From: Bacteroides sp. CAG:530
GTDB taxonomy: Bacteria > Bacteroidota > Bacteroidia > Bacteroidales > Bacteroidaceae
Direction: 5' to 3'
Length of the DNA: 43,205 nt
Assembly (NCBI GenBank): GCA_000434735.1
Contig: FR881244.1
Location: forward strand, 54,051-97,255
The notes under the pieces were generated by a model that searched no databases, was not told where the DNA came from, and saw only the letters and a list, made by a program, of their open reading frames with translations. The translations under genes were made by a program, and so were the position numbers. Below are positions 24,695 to 33,049 of the stretch, one piece after another (the stretch's first letter is position 1; the number at the start of each line of letters is the position of its first letter).

Positions 24695-25893
24695 GTGTTA
24701 AGCGGTATGTTTAGTGATACATTGTATTCGTTCTCGTTTTCGTTTACTGTATATGTATAGTTGTTGCCGAACAGTAGTTGCAGTCGTTTCTTTACGTTTT
24801 CCAGTCCCACGCCGTGGTGTTCGTCTTTCTTAGTGCGGTGCTTACTATTGCTACATTTAAAGATAAGGCTTCCATCGTCTATCTTCAGGCAGATATGTAT
24901 GAACGATGCTTCGCGATAGCTCACTCCGTGTTTGAAGGCATTCTCTAATAGAGAGATAAGTAACAGTGGAGGTATCTTTACTTCGGGCACTATCAGCGGA
25001 AAGTCGGTTTGTATGTTTAGGCTTTCGGTAAAGCGCAGTCGCATAAGTTCGATGTAATTCTGAAGAAAAGTTATCTCCTTGGTTAGCTCTATATAGTCTT
25101 TGTTTGATTCATACAGCACATAGCGCATCAGTTTTGATAGTTCTATGATGGATGTCTTGGCTTTTCGGCTATCTATATCTATCAAGGCGTGTATGTTGTT
25201 AAGTGTATTCATAAAAAAATGTGGGTTGAGCTGATATTTCAGGTATTGAAGTTCCGATTCCAGTTTTTGGTGTTCTAGGTCTTTCAGAATCTCTTCATCG
25301 CGCAGTGACTTGATGAATAGTTTGATAGTAAGGTTAAATCCTATCAGTAGTATGGCGATGGTGAGGTTTATGAATGTAATGGTGCTAGGTCGCATACGTG
25401 GAGGCATAGGCTGTCTACGGTTGTGATGTCTGTAGGGTAACGGCGGGCGCATTTCGGAGCTGTGTTCTCCGTCTTTCGGATGTGGGAGTCTTTCGCCGTG
25501 CGGACGCATATCGCCGCCTGGCATGAATTGTTCTTGTCGGTTCTCTGATAACTGGTAGAAGAGTACGCTTTCGGGTACTACTTTAAACAGTATGAAGAGG
25601 GTTAGTATGATGCTTATGGTGTACCATAGATAGTTTTTACGTAGGAATAGCTTCGGTATGAGTATGAAGTTGTTCAGTAGGAATAAAACGAAGAATGGAG
25701 CGATGATGATCCATGATTGCATGATGTCTTTCCATACTGTTGTATGGTCGGGTAATGTGTTTTGGGCTGAGTAAGTGGAGACTATCGGAGCGACTCCGAT
25801 GAATATCCATATAATCAGATATACTATTTGTTCTAAAAGCGTTTGCTTTGAAATTTGTTTCATGCGTCTTTGTTTGTTTGCTGTCGCGGTCAT
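24691..25893 (-). CDS. LytS-like sensor histidine kinase with His/Met-rich loop
   Basis: The 400-residue kinase has four membrane segments (about 21-40, 60-80, 90-106 and 171-193) and a cytoplasmic His_kinase/HATPase part. The phospho-accepting His is H225 in LNPHFFMNTLNN, with LENAFKHG and GVGLENVKKRL as ATP-binding boxes. Between the third and fourth membrane segments, residues 108-170 form a loop rich in Met, His, Pro and Arg (GGDMRPHGERLPHP, PYRHHNRRQPMPPRMRP), a composition often seen in metal-binding regions. The first ATG leaves only about 9 nt after the predicted transcript start; the ATG at 25863 (MKQISKQ) would give a more usual leader and is an alternative. It overlaps the response-regulator gene. 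Confidence 0.9.
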   Translation of the reverse strand: MTATANKQRRMKQISKQTLLEQIVYLIIWIFIGVAPIVSTYSAQNTLPDHTTVWKDIMQSWIIIAPFFVLFLLNNFILIPKLFLRKNYLWYTISIILTLFILFKVVPESVLFYQLSENRQEQFMPGGDMRPHGERLPHPKDGEHSSEMRPPLPYRHHNRRQPMPPRMRPSTITFINLTIAILLIGFNLTIKLFIKSLRDEEILKDLEHQKLESELQYLKYQLNPHFFMNTLNNIHALIDIDSRKAKTSIIELSKLMRYVLYESNKDYIELTKEITFLQNYIELMRLRFTESLNIQTDFPLIVPEVKIPPLLLISLLENAFKHGVSYREASFIHICLKIDDGSLIFKCSNSKHRTKKDEHHGVGLENVKKRLQLLFGNNYTYTVNENENEYNVSLNIPLNT

Positions 25894-25905
25894 TTTTCTA
25901 AGTTA

Positions 25906-25937
25906 CAAAAATAGGATGGGGCTTTATTAATTGCAAT
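25906..25937 (-). promoter_or_regulatory. Predicted promoter of the LytS/LytTR pair
   Basis: On the minus strand ATTG (complement of 25934-25937), a 20-nt spacer and TATTTTTG (complement of 25906-25913) fit the promoter pattern. In the same 261-bp divergent region, TATTTTTG at 26092-26099 on the plus strand may be the -7 element of the DUF4890-like gene; its -33 element is weak. No other clear structure was seen here. Confidence 0.6.
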
Positions 25938-26154
25938 ATAAATCGGTGAACTGACTTTTTTGAAAGACGAGTAGGTTGTTTTTCAGGTTTTGTCGGTCTT
26001 GGAGTGTTGTTATTGCTATAGTTGTTGTCTTTATGGGTTTATGAGGTGAAATGTGGCGTTTTACTGATGGAATTGGGGCGTTTGTAGATTCTATTTTTGC
26101 TTTAGGATGACAGAATATACTTTTGTTTCCGTAAAATTTTAAAAGCTAAAAGAC

Positions 26155-26721
26155 ATGAGAACATTTATTAAACACGCTCTGTTTTGTGCGGCTTTGGTTG
26201 GGACAGCATGGTCGGCACAAGCGAATGCGTTGCCGTATCAGTCTGTTCAGACGGAGAACTCTGAAAAGAAAGAATTGCCGAATCCGGAGAAAGCGGCTAG
26301 ACGAATGACTGACGAAATGCAGAAGTCGCTCGGACTGACTGATAAACAGTATAAGAAAGTCTATAAACTTAACTTGAAAGAAGAGAAGGCTCGTGTGGAG
26401 CAGATGAAAGCGAGAGGTGCAGATGGTAATCGTCCGCCTATGATGGGTGGTGCTCCCGGTAGAGGTTTTCCTCCAATGGGCGGCGGTCCTGGCGGTGGCG
26501 GCTTCCCTCCAATGGGCGGCAACGGTGGACCGGGTATGCCTCCTCCTTCCTCTAGCGGTAAGAATGATATGCGTAGCTTGATGGAGAAGAAGGATAAGCA
26601 GATGAAGAAGATTCTTACCGAGGAGCAATATGCCAAGTGGCATTCTGAGCTGCCTCGCCTTAGAAGAGATCAGAAATGTTGCCCTGCTTGTCAGAATAAA
26701 CCTGATGGTGAAGATAAATAA
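26155..26721 (+). CDS. DUF4890-like Met/Gly/Pro-rich periplasmic protein
   Basis: The 188-residue protein has an SPI signal (MRTFIKHALFCAALVGTAWSAQA), a helical region with ARRMTDEMQKSLGLTDKQY-like sequence reminiscent of Spy/CpxP-type periplasmic helices, then a low-complexity region at about 90-130 (PPMMGG, GFPPMGG, GGGGFPPMGG repeats) and a second helix (MRSLMEKKDKQMKKIL). The C-terminus has CCPAC. Such helices occur in the DUF4890 family of Bacteroidetes. Function is unknown; the Met-rich repeats and Cys cluster could bind metal. It is divergent from the LytS/LytTR system and is probably its target. Confidence 0.75.
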   Translation: MRTFIKHALFCAALVGTAWSAQANALPYQSVQTENSEKKELPNPEKAARRMTDEMQKSLGLTDKQYKKVYKLNLKEEKARVEQMKARGADGNRPPMMGGAPGRGFPPMGGGPGGGGFPPMGGNGGPGMPPPSSSGKNDMRSLMEKKDKQMKKILTEEQYAKWHSELPRLRRDQKCCPACQNKPDGEDK

Positions 26722-26855
26722 TCATATTCAGCATAAAAAAAGGAGTATTAATCGCAATTATTAATGAGTTAAGGTGGATAAAAAGAAAGAAACTCATAAT
26801 CCAGAACAGATTTTTAAGGTTGTATAAAAACAGTTTTCAGAATTTTGTTCATTGA

Positions 26856-26884
26856 GGGCGAAACGCTGTGATAGTGTTTCGTCC
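26856..26884 (+). terminator. Hairpin just upstream of the small lipoprotein gene
   Basis: GGGCGAAACGCT and AGTGTTTCGTCC pair over 12 bp (two G-U pairs in RNA) around the 5-nt loop GTGAT, followed by a T-rich tail (TTATCTTTAAT). The hairpin ends 12 nt before the lipoprotein start, so it is either the terminator of the upstream gene or a control element in the lipoprotein leader. Confidence 0.6.
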
Positions 26885-26896
26885 TTATCTTTAATA

Positions 26897-27427
26897 ATGA
26901 AATCATTAGAATCTATGAATAGAATAATAAGAATAGTATTAGGTATAGTAGTGCTAAGTGTACTGCTTGGCGCATGTGGTGAAGAGGAGTTTGCTTATAT
27001 CCCGTCGCAGAAGATGCATTTAGGTGATGAAATCACATCGTATAGTGTACATAATGTGGTAAAAGGCGATACGGTAGAGTATGTGGTGCTTAACTTTTAT
27101 CCTGAGGAGGTTACTCAGTTGCAGGAGGTGAGCTATGACGAATCGACAGGTGTCTTTACGTTCCATAACGAGCAGACAGCGCAATATAAGTTGACGTGGC
27201 AGTTCGAAGTGGAGCATAATTATATAGAAGTACAATACACCCAGAACGGCATGTGGTATACGGTAAACGGTAGTTCGTCGGGCAATGAAGCCGTAATCAC
27301 AGTCAATGCAGGAATGGGTGTGCGCGTGCGTTTCCGCAATGTTGGGAATATGTATGCCGATGAAGATGAAATACGTTATTACACTTCGGTGAAAGTAGTG
27401 CAATTTGCCATCGAATCAGCCGATTAA
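26897..27427 (+). CDS. Small lipoprotein of unknown function
   Basis: The 176-residue product has a lipoprotein signal (RIIRIVLGIVVLSVLLGAC, lipobox LLGAC), followed by a beta-rich domain without a family I recognise (GDTVEYVVLNFYPEE, YKLTWQFEVEHNYIEV, GVRVRFRNVGNMYADED). It is probably anchored to the periplasmic face of a membrane or exposed on the surface. The ATG at 26897 is chosen; the ATG at 26915 (MNRIIRIVLG) is equally possible, and a further in-frame TTG upstream lies in the hairpin and is rejected. It stands alone between the DUF4890-like gene and the histone-like gene, with the hairpin at 26856-26884 directly before it. Confidence 0.7.
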   Translation: MKSLESMNRIIRIVLGIVVLSVLLGACGEEEFAYIPSQKMHLGDEITSYSVHNVVKGDTVEYVVLNFYPEEVTQLQEVSYDESTGVFTFHNEQTAQYKLTWQFEVEHNYIEVQYTQNGMWYTVNGSSSGNEAVITVNAGMGVRVRFRNVGNMYADEDEIRYYTSVKVVQFAIESAD

Positions 27428-27570
27428 CGCTATCTGAAGCCGTTTTTTTACAGTTTTGAAGTCTAAACGTTAATGAAATATTAAAAAAGATAAAAAATAA
27501 GTGCGCTTACTATTGATATTGAGTTATTTGTATTTACTTTGAGATTGATAAAAATAAAAACCATAAAACC

Positions 27571-27747
27571 ATGAACGAATTAATCGCAAAAGTAAAAGAA
27601 CTCGCAGCCGAATTGGTTGCTGATGCAGAATTGCAGGCTGAAAAGGGCAATAAAGCTGCTGGAACACGCGCTCGCAAAGCATCTTTGACATTGGAAAAAG
27701 TATTGAAAGAATTTAGAAAAGTTTCTTTGGAAGAATCTAAGAAATAA
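27571..27747 (+). CDS. Histone H1-like (Hc1-type) DNA-binding protein
   Basis: A 58-residue protein, MNELIAKVKELAAELVADAE and onward, contains the segment GNKAAGTRARKASLTLEKVL, which is characteristic of the short histone H1-like (Hc1) proteins widespread in Bacteroides. It is Lys/Ala-rich, predicted to be helical and presumably a nucleoid-associated DNA-binding protein. It is too short for many gene callers. ATG start at 27571 with an A-rich leader (AAAATAAAAACCATAAAACC), which is typical for highly expressed Bacteroides genes. It is monocistronic: a hairpin terminator follows about 20 nt after the stop. Confidence 0.88.
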   Translation: MNELIAKVKELAAELVADAELQAEKGNKAAGTRARKASLTLEKVLKEFRKVSLEESKK

Positions 27748-27764
27748 TCTTTTTTCGCGAAGAG

Positions 27765-27829
27765 AAAAGAGGTGTGTTAAAAGTCTTGACGTGCTAATGA
27801 TGCACTCAATTCTTTTGATACACCTTTTT
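27765..27829 (+). terminator. Terminator of the histone-like gene (GATACACC hairpin)
   Basis: AAAGAGGTGTGTTAAAAG (27766-27783) and CTTTTGATACACCTTTTT (27812-27829) form a long stem with G-U pairs, and a small inner hairpin GTGC/GCAC sits at 27791-27805. A T-rich tail follows. It shares the GGTGTRTC/GATACACC core with hairpins at 13568 and 41442. Confidence 0.75.
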
Positions 27830-27872
27830 GCGTTTTTATAATGATGGTTGGTTTTCCCTGATAGGATTCTCG

Positions 27873-30800
27873 ATGAAAATGATGCGGCATATTTTATATA
27901 TCATTCTAGTGTGGATTGGTGTGGGTGTAATGATGGTTTCGTGTTCCGGCAGAAAAGATAAGGCCCGGTTCATGCAGGCCGATTCGCTCAACCGGGTGGC
28001 GTATGCTCTGCATTATAAGGATTTGGCCGCTTCTACCCGTGCGGCGGTACGGGCGTGCGAGTTGGGAAAGGGTAATGGCGAAATCATTTCGGAGGCTCTT
28101 AACAACATGGGTTTCTGTGCATTTATGCGCATGGATTTTGAACATGCGGCACGTCTGTTTGAGCGGGCTGCCGATGAAGGAGGCAATGAGGTGGAGCATC
28201 TTATTGCCGATGTTGGCATGATGAAGATTTGTCAGCGCACTTCTATGAACAAGCGGTTTTACGATTACCGCAACAGTGCCATCAGCAGGATGAAGCGTAT
28301 CCGCGAAGATGAGGCTCTTATAACCGACAGTCATATTAAGGAGCGTTTCGTTTATGCCGTGTCAGAGTTTTATATCGTATCGGGCATTTATTTTTATTAT
28401 TTGCAGCAGACTAAAGAGTCTATGGAATCTATCGATGCCATAGATGAAAGGGCGTTGGCTGCCGATACGGCTCAGAGTTTGTATTATGAATATATGCGTG
28501 GATCGGGCGGCATGTATGCGGCGTCGTCCGAAGAGGAACGGGTAGTAGGCGAGTTTGGTTGCTTGGCCGACTGTCTTTTGCTTAGCCGCAGTAAAGGATA
28601 TATTTATTTCGAGGCTAATGCTCTGCAGGGCATGGCCGAGATTCTTAATTTCCCTGACAACAGGCGTATTCTGGAGTCTGATCATTTGGGACTCTTGCGT
28701 TTGGTCAACGATAAGGGACTTCCGGTAGATAGCTTACCGTTATATTACGCTAATCAGGCTCTTTCTCTGTTTAAGAGATATGGCGATTGGTATCAGATTT
28801 CGGGAACCTACCGTACACTTGCTACATATTATAATTATGAAGGTCAGCCCGATAAGGCTTTGACCGAACTGAAGTCGGCGTTGCAGTACGTTAACTGGCA
28901 TCATGAGAAATTCTATCATTGTAAAGATACTACCGACCGTCTACATACTTACGCTCCTCAGGAAGACAGTGCCACAGAACTGAAATGGATAGTGAACGAA
29001 GGCATCAAGACGGTGCCAGAGTGGATACTGCGCCTACGCGAGCAGATGAGCCGTACATATGCTGCGATGGACATGAAACCGCAGTCGGATTACAACCGAA
29101 ATATTTACCTCGACTTGCTTGATTATACCCGTCAGGATAAATCGGTAGAGAGTAGGTATGCCGCTTTGCAACGCGAGTCTAAGCAACTCAATTTGCTGCT
29201 GCTGTTGGTAGGCATCGGCTTCTGTGTGCTTATATTCCTCTTCGTATTGCTGAGTCGTAGATGGAGAGAGCGAAACCAAGCTTATCTGGCTACGCTGAAT
29301 AAGGTGCTCGACTTGTGTCGAAAGATTACCGCATCGGTTCCGGCTCATTCTTCTACCGAGGAGGAGATGGTGCAGGCGGTGATTCAGACCGTGAAGAACG
29401 ATTTCTCAGATTTGTTTGGTGCCGATGATATGCTGATAGAGACTTGCTCTTCGTCCGAGACCGAAGATGAAGAAGATGAAATAGATGAAGAACGACGTGA
29501 GGCCATCAGCCGTATGAGCGGTTTCGATTTGATTACGTCGGATAAGGGAGAGAAGATAGGCGTGTTGTATTTAAGCCTTAGCGCTCCGTTGCCGAAGGAG
29601 AAGCGTGCGTTGCTGAATCTGATTCTACCTTATCTAACGTGGACCATAGAAAACGGAATGAACTTGGTGTCGCTCGATGATGAGTGTCGCCGCATAGAGA
29701 AAGAACGCTTTGTGCATCAGCAGCATTTGGCAGAGAATAAGCGTCAGAACATAGTGAAGAAAGCTTGTCTTTCTATCGTAACCGGCATCTTGCCTTACAT
29801 AGACAGGGTGGCGAATGAAGTACATAAGTTGCGTAATTTACCTTACGCTCGTCAGGAGAATATAAAAAAGGGCAAGTTCACTTATATAGGCGAGCTGATA
29901 GACCGCATAAACGAGTATAACGATATCCTTGCACTATGGATTAAGATGCGACAAGGTGCGCTGAGCTTCAAGATAGAGAGCTTCGGTCTTAATGATTTGT
30001 TCGCTATGGTGGCTAAGGGAAAGCATACTTTCGATACCAAGCATATTAATCTCACTGTATCACCCACAGAGGCTGTAGTAAAGGCGGATAAGGCTCTTAC
30101 GCTTTTTATGGTAAATACGTTGGCCGATAATGCCCGTAAGTATACTCAGGCAGGAGGCAACGTATCGGTTTATGCTACAGAACACGATGATTATGTAGAG
30201 ATATCGGTAACCGATGACGGACCGGGATTGTCGAAAGAAGACATAAGTCGCATACTCGATGAGAAGGTGTACGATTCTGGAGCTATCGGACTGGATACAG
30301 CCAAAGATGTAGAGCAACTGCGTAAGAGCAAGGGGCATGGCTTCGGATTGATGAACTGTAAGGGCATTATAGAAAAATACAGTAAAACCAACGCTCTGTT
30401 CAGTGTTTGTATGTTCGCCATAGATAGCACTCCGGGAAAAGGAAGCCGCTTTTATTTCCGCTTGCCTAAGGGGGTGAAAAAAGCTTTGACCATGTGCGTG
30501 GCGTTCTTGTTCTTATTGGTGGGCAGTGCATGTAGCCATCAGCAACAGTCGGGCGAGGGTACTGTAGAGAATTTTGCTTACGATAGTCTTCTTTCTACCG
30601 CAAATGAATACGCCAATTTGGTTTATAATAGTAATGTGCATGGAGAGTATAATAAGGCTATTCAGTATGCCGACAGCGCACTTTATTATATGAATGCATA
30701 TTACCTGCGCCATTCCGGTAAGGCAGAGCCATTGCTTCAACTCTGTGCCGACGGTGAGAACGCTGCCGAACAGACATGGTTGGCTCAAGGTTTCGATACA

Positions 30801-32294
30801 GACTATTATATTCTTCTCGATGTACGAAACGAAACTGCGGTTGCCGCTTTAGCGTTGAAGGATTTCCGCTTGTATTATTATAACAATATGGCCTACTCTG
30901 TGCTGTATAAGCAGATAAGTAAGGACCGCTCTATAGATGTTTATTGCGAGCAGATGCAACAGTCGGCTAAGGATAAAATGATAGCCCTTGCCTTGTTTGT
31001 ACTTCTTGTAGTGGCTTGCATCATAGGATATTATTTCTTGTATCTGCGTCACCGTTTGCATTATCGATATAACATGGAGCAAGTGTTTGTTGTCAATAAA
31101 GCTTTGCTGGCTGTGTCTCGTGCAGAAGGGCGAGACGACTTTGCCACCAGCTTACTGAATTGCCTTTATACGGAACTGAATGAACTGCTTCCGGTAGATG
31201 ACTTGTCGCTGGCTATCAGCGACGAAGGTCCGCTTAAATACTATACCTATCTGCAGAAACCTACAGACGATGTGCTCACCGAACGGATGCAGCGTTGCTT
31301 TGAGCGTAAAGAAAAGCATTGGAACGGAGTCGGTAAGTGGAGTCTCTTTCCGCTGACTGTAGAACTTGGCGGAGAGCAATACTGCTCGGGCGTATTGGCG
31401 CTTAAGGTAGCTCAGCCATATAATAATGAAGAGAATAAACTGCTGGTAGAACTGGCCATAAGCTATCTGTCGGTAGTGCTATATAATACGGTGGTGCGTG
31501 TGCGCCAAAAGTATGCCGATATAGAGTTGATGCAAGATGAGGCTCGACGTACGCTGTACGAGGATAATATGCTTCACGTGCAGAACATGGTGCTCGATAA
31601 CTGCTTGTCTACCATTAAGCACGAAACAATTTACTATCCCAACCGCATCAAGAAGATAGTAGATTCGCTTAACGGCGATGCATCGGTATCGGCAGAGAAA
31701 GAGCGTACCGACATGCAGACTATCGATGAGTTGGTAAGCTACTATAAAGACATCTTCACGCTACTCAGCTCGTGTGCCTCTCGTCAGCTAGACGAAGTAA
31801 CGTTCCGTCGTACGGATATTAGCGTCTGTGCATTGCTCGATAAAGTCGATAAGATGATGCGCAAGCAGTTCCGCAAGCACACTTCTACGGTAGAGTGCAC
31901 GGTACTTCTGTCCGAAAGCGATATGAAAGCGAAAGGCGACGAGACTCTTCTGCTCTTCCTCTTCGAGAACTTGATAGCCGAAGCCGTGCGTTGCCCTGAT
32001 GCAGGGCGCATCGAGATAGAGGCAAGGCGAGATGCCGACTTCGTTCGTTTCAGCTTTACCGACCGTAGGCGTGAGTATACACGTATCGAACTGAACGAGC
32101 TGTTTTATCCGTCGCTTCACCATCTGTCGGGCATGGCAGGCGGAAGCGAGTTGGTAGGCACCGAGTTCTTGGTCTGCAAGCAAATAATCCGCGACCATGA
32201 CGAGTATGCAGGTCGTCGCGGATGTCGTATCAATGCCGACCCGGCACCGGGCGGAGGATATACGGTGTGGTTTACGGTGCCGTTGCGCAAGTAA
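27873..32294 (+). CDS. Giant tandem sensor histidine kinase (DUF5112/DUF5113-type)
   Basis: This 1473-residue protein looks like two lipoprotein-type sensor kinases fused head to tail. Half one has a signal with lipobox (MMVSC, Cys 24), a periplasmic TPR-like helical sensor (about 30-440), a membrane segment near 446-462 (LLLLLVGIGFCVLIFLFVLL) and an HATPase domain with NTLADNARKYTQ near 748-759, TDDGPGLS and GHGFGLMN. Half two starts with an internal signal-like segment (CVAFLFLLVGSAC, Cys 887), a short periplasmic helical part, a membrane segment near 1036-1057 (LFVLLVVACIIGYYFLYL) and a second, degenerate kinase-like region whose G boxes are hardly recognisable. I start at the ATG at 27873; the in-frame TTG at 27828 lies in a terminator hairpin. 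A response regulator follows. Confidence 0.85.
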   Translation: MKMMRHILYIILVWIGVGVMMVSCSGRKDKARFMQADSLNRVAYALHYKDLAASTRAAVRACELGKGNGEIISEALNNMGFCAFMRMDFEHAARLFERAADEGGNEVEHLIADVGMMKICQRTSMNKRFYDYRNSAISRMKRIREDEALITDSHIKERFVYAVSEFYIVSGIYFYYLQQTKESMESIDAIDERALAADTAQSLYYEYMRGSGGMYAASSEEERVVGEFGCLADCLLLSRSKGYIYFEANALQGMAEILNFPDNRRILESDHLGLLRLVNDKGLPVDSLPLYYANQALSLFKRYGDWYQISGTYRTLATYYNYEGQPDKALTELKSALQYVNWHHEKFYHCKDTTDRLHTYAPQEDSATELKWIVNEGIKTVPEWILRLREQMSRTYAAMDMKPQSDYNRNIYLDLLDYTRQDKSVESRYAALQRESKQLNLLLLLVGIGFCVLIFLFVLLSRRWRERNQAYLATLNKVLDLCRKITASVPAHSSTEEEMVQAVIQTVKNDFSDLFGADDMLIETCSSSETEDEEDEIDEERREAISRMSGFDLITSDKGEKIGVLYLSLSAPLPKEKRALLNLILPYLTWTIENGMNLVSLDDECRRIEKERFVHQQHLAENKRQNIVKKACLSIVTGILPYIDRVANEVHKLRNLPYARQENIKKGKFTYIGELIDRINEYNDILALWIKMRQGALSFKIESFGLNDLFAMVAKGKHTFDTKHINLTVSPTEAVVKADKALTLFMVNTLADNARKYTQAGGNVSVYATEHDDYVEISVTDDGPGLSKEDISRILDEKVYDSGAIGLDTAKDVEQLRKSKGHGFGLMNCKGIIEKYSKTNALFSVCMFAIDSTPGKGSRFYFRLPKGVKKALTMCVAFLFLLVGSACSHQQQSGEGTVENFAYDSLLSTANEYANLVYNSNVHGEYNKAIQYADSALYYMNAYYLRHSGKAEPLLQLCADGENAAEQTWLAQGFDTDYYILLDVRNETAVAALALKDFRLYYYNNMAYSVLYKQISKDRSIDVYCEQMQQSAKDKMIALALFVLLVVACIIGYYFLYLRHRLHYRYNMEQVFVVNKALLAVSRAEGRDDFATSLLNCLYTELNELLPVDDLSLAISDEGPLKYYTYLQKPTDDVLTERMQRCFERKEKHWNGVGKWSLFPLTVELGGEQYCSGVLALKVAQPYNNEENKLLVELAISYLSVVLYNTVVRVRQKYADIELMQDEARRTLYEDNMLHVQNMVLDNCLSTIKHETIYYPNRIKKIVDSLNGDASVSAEKERTDMQTIDELVSYYKDIFTLLSSCASRQLDEVTFRRTDISVCALLDKVDKMMRKQFRKHTSTVECTVLLSESDMKAKGDETLLLFLFENLIAEAVRCPDAGRIEIEARRDADFVRFSFTDRRREYTRIELNELFYPSLHHLSGMAGGSELVGTEFLVCKQIIRDHDEYAGRRGCRINADPAPGGGYTVWFTVPLRK

Positions 32295-32326
32295 TATAAA
32301 TAAGAATATAAAAACACTATATAATA

Positions 32327-33049
32327 ATGGATAAGTTTAAAGTAATAATAGTAGAAGACGTAAAACTGGAGCTTAAAGGAACGGAAGAGATATTTCGTCA
32401 TGAGATACCTAATGCCGAGGTAATTGGCACTGCCATGACCGAAGCCGAGTTCTGGACATTACTTCAGCAGCAAACACCCGACTTGGTGTTGCTCGATTTA
32501 GGATTAGGCGGTTCTACCACTATTGGCGTAGAAATATGTGCCCGTCTGCATAAAGAACACCATGAAATCAAAGTACTGATATTCACTGGCGAGGTGCTGA
32601 ACGAGAAACTTTGGGTGGACGCTCTTGCGGCTGGTGCCGACGGCATTATACTGAAGACTGGCGAATTACTCACAGCTACCGATGTAGAGGCTGTTATGGC
32701 TGGCAAGAAGTTGGTGTTCAACTATCCGATACTTGAAAAGATAGTAGAACGCTTCAAACAGTCGGTAATGGCAGAACAGCGCCGCCAGGAGGCTATTATC
32801 AATTACGACATTGATGAGTATGATGAACGATTGCTTCGTCACTTGGCTTTAGGCTACACCAAAGAAATGATAACCAACCTTAAGGCGATGCCTTTCGGTG
32901 TAAAATCGATAGAAAAGCGTCAGAATGATTTGGTAAACCGATTGTTCCGTGCTGATGAGCGTACGGGCGTCAACGCCTGCCGATTGGTGACACGTGCGTT
33001 TGAGTTGCGCATATTAGATATAGATAACCTGGAACCCGACGATGAATAA
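32327..33049 (+). CDS. Response regulator with C-terminal HTH
   Basis: The 240-residue protein begins with a receiver domain (about 1-120): acidic pair E10-D11, phospho-acceptor D57 in LLDLGLGG, T86 region IFTGEV and K109-like ILKTGE. The C-terminal part (about 160-230) contains a helix-turn-helix-like stretch (HLALGYTKEMITNLKAMPFGVKSIEKRQNDL reduced to its core GYTKEMITNL and SIEKRQNDLV) resembling LuxR/GerE-type response regulators. It is 32 nt downstream of the giant sensor and overlaps the next membrane gene by 8 nt, so it belongs to the same operon and is the likely phosphate acceptor. Target genes are unknown; autoregulation is possible. Confidence 0.88.
   Translation: MDKFKVIIVEDVKLELKGTEEIFRHEIPNAEVIGTAMTEAEFWTLLQQQTPDLVLLDLGLGGSTTIGVEICARLHKEHHEIKVLIFTGEVLNEKLWVDALAAGADGIILKTGELLTATDVEAVMAGKKLVFNYPILEKIVERFKQSVMAEQRRQEAIINYDIDEYDERLLRHLALGYTKEMITNLKAMPFGVKSIEKRQNDLVNRLFRADERTGVNACRLVTRAFELRILDIDNLEPDDE

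Noticed and set aside
26361..26636. Pro/Gly-rich antisense frame in the DUF4890-like gene
   Set aside because: It mirrors the repetitive Met/Gly/Pro codons of the real gene.
27828..27872. TTG start of the giant sensor
   Set aside because: It lies in the terminator of the histone-like gene; the ATG at 27873 gives a proper lipoprotein signal.
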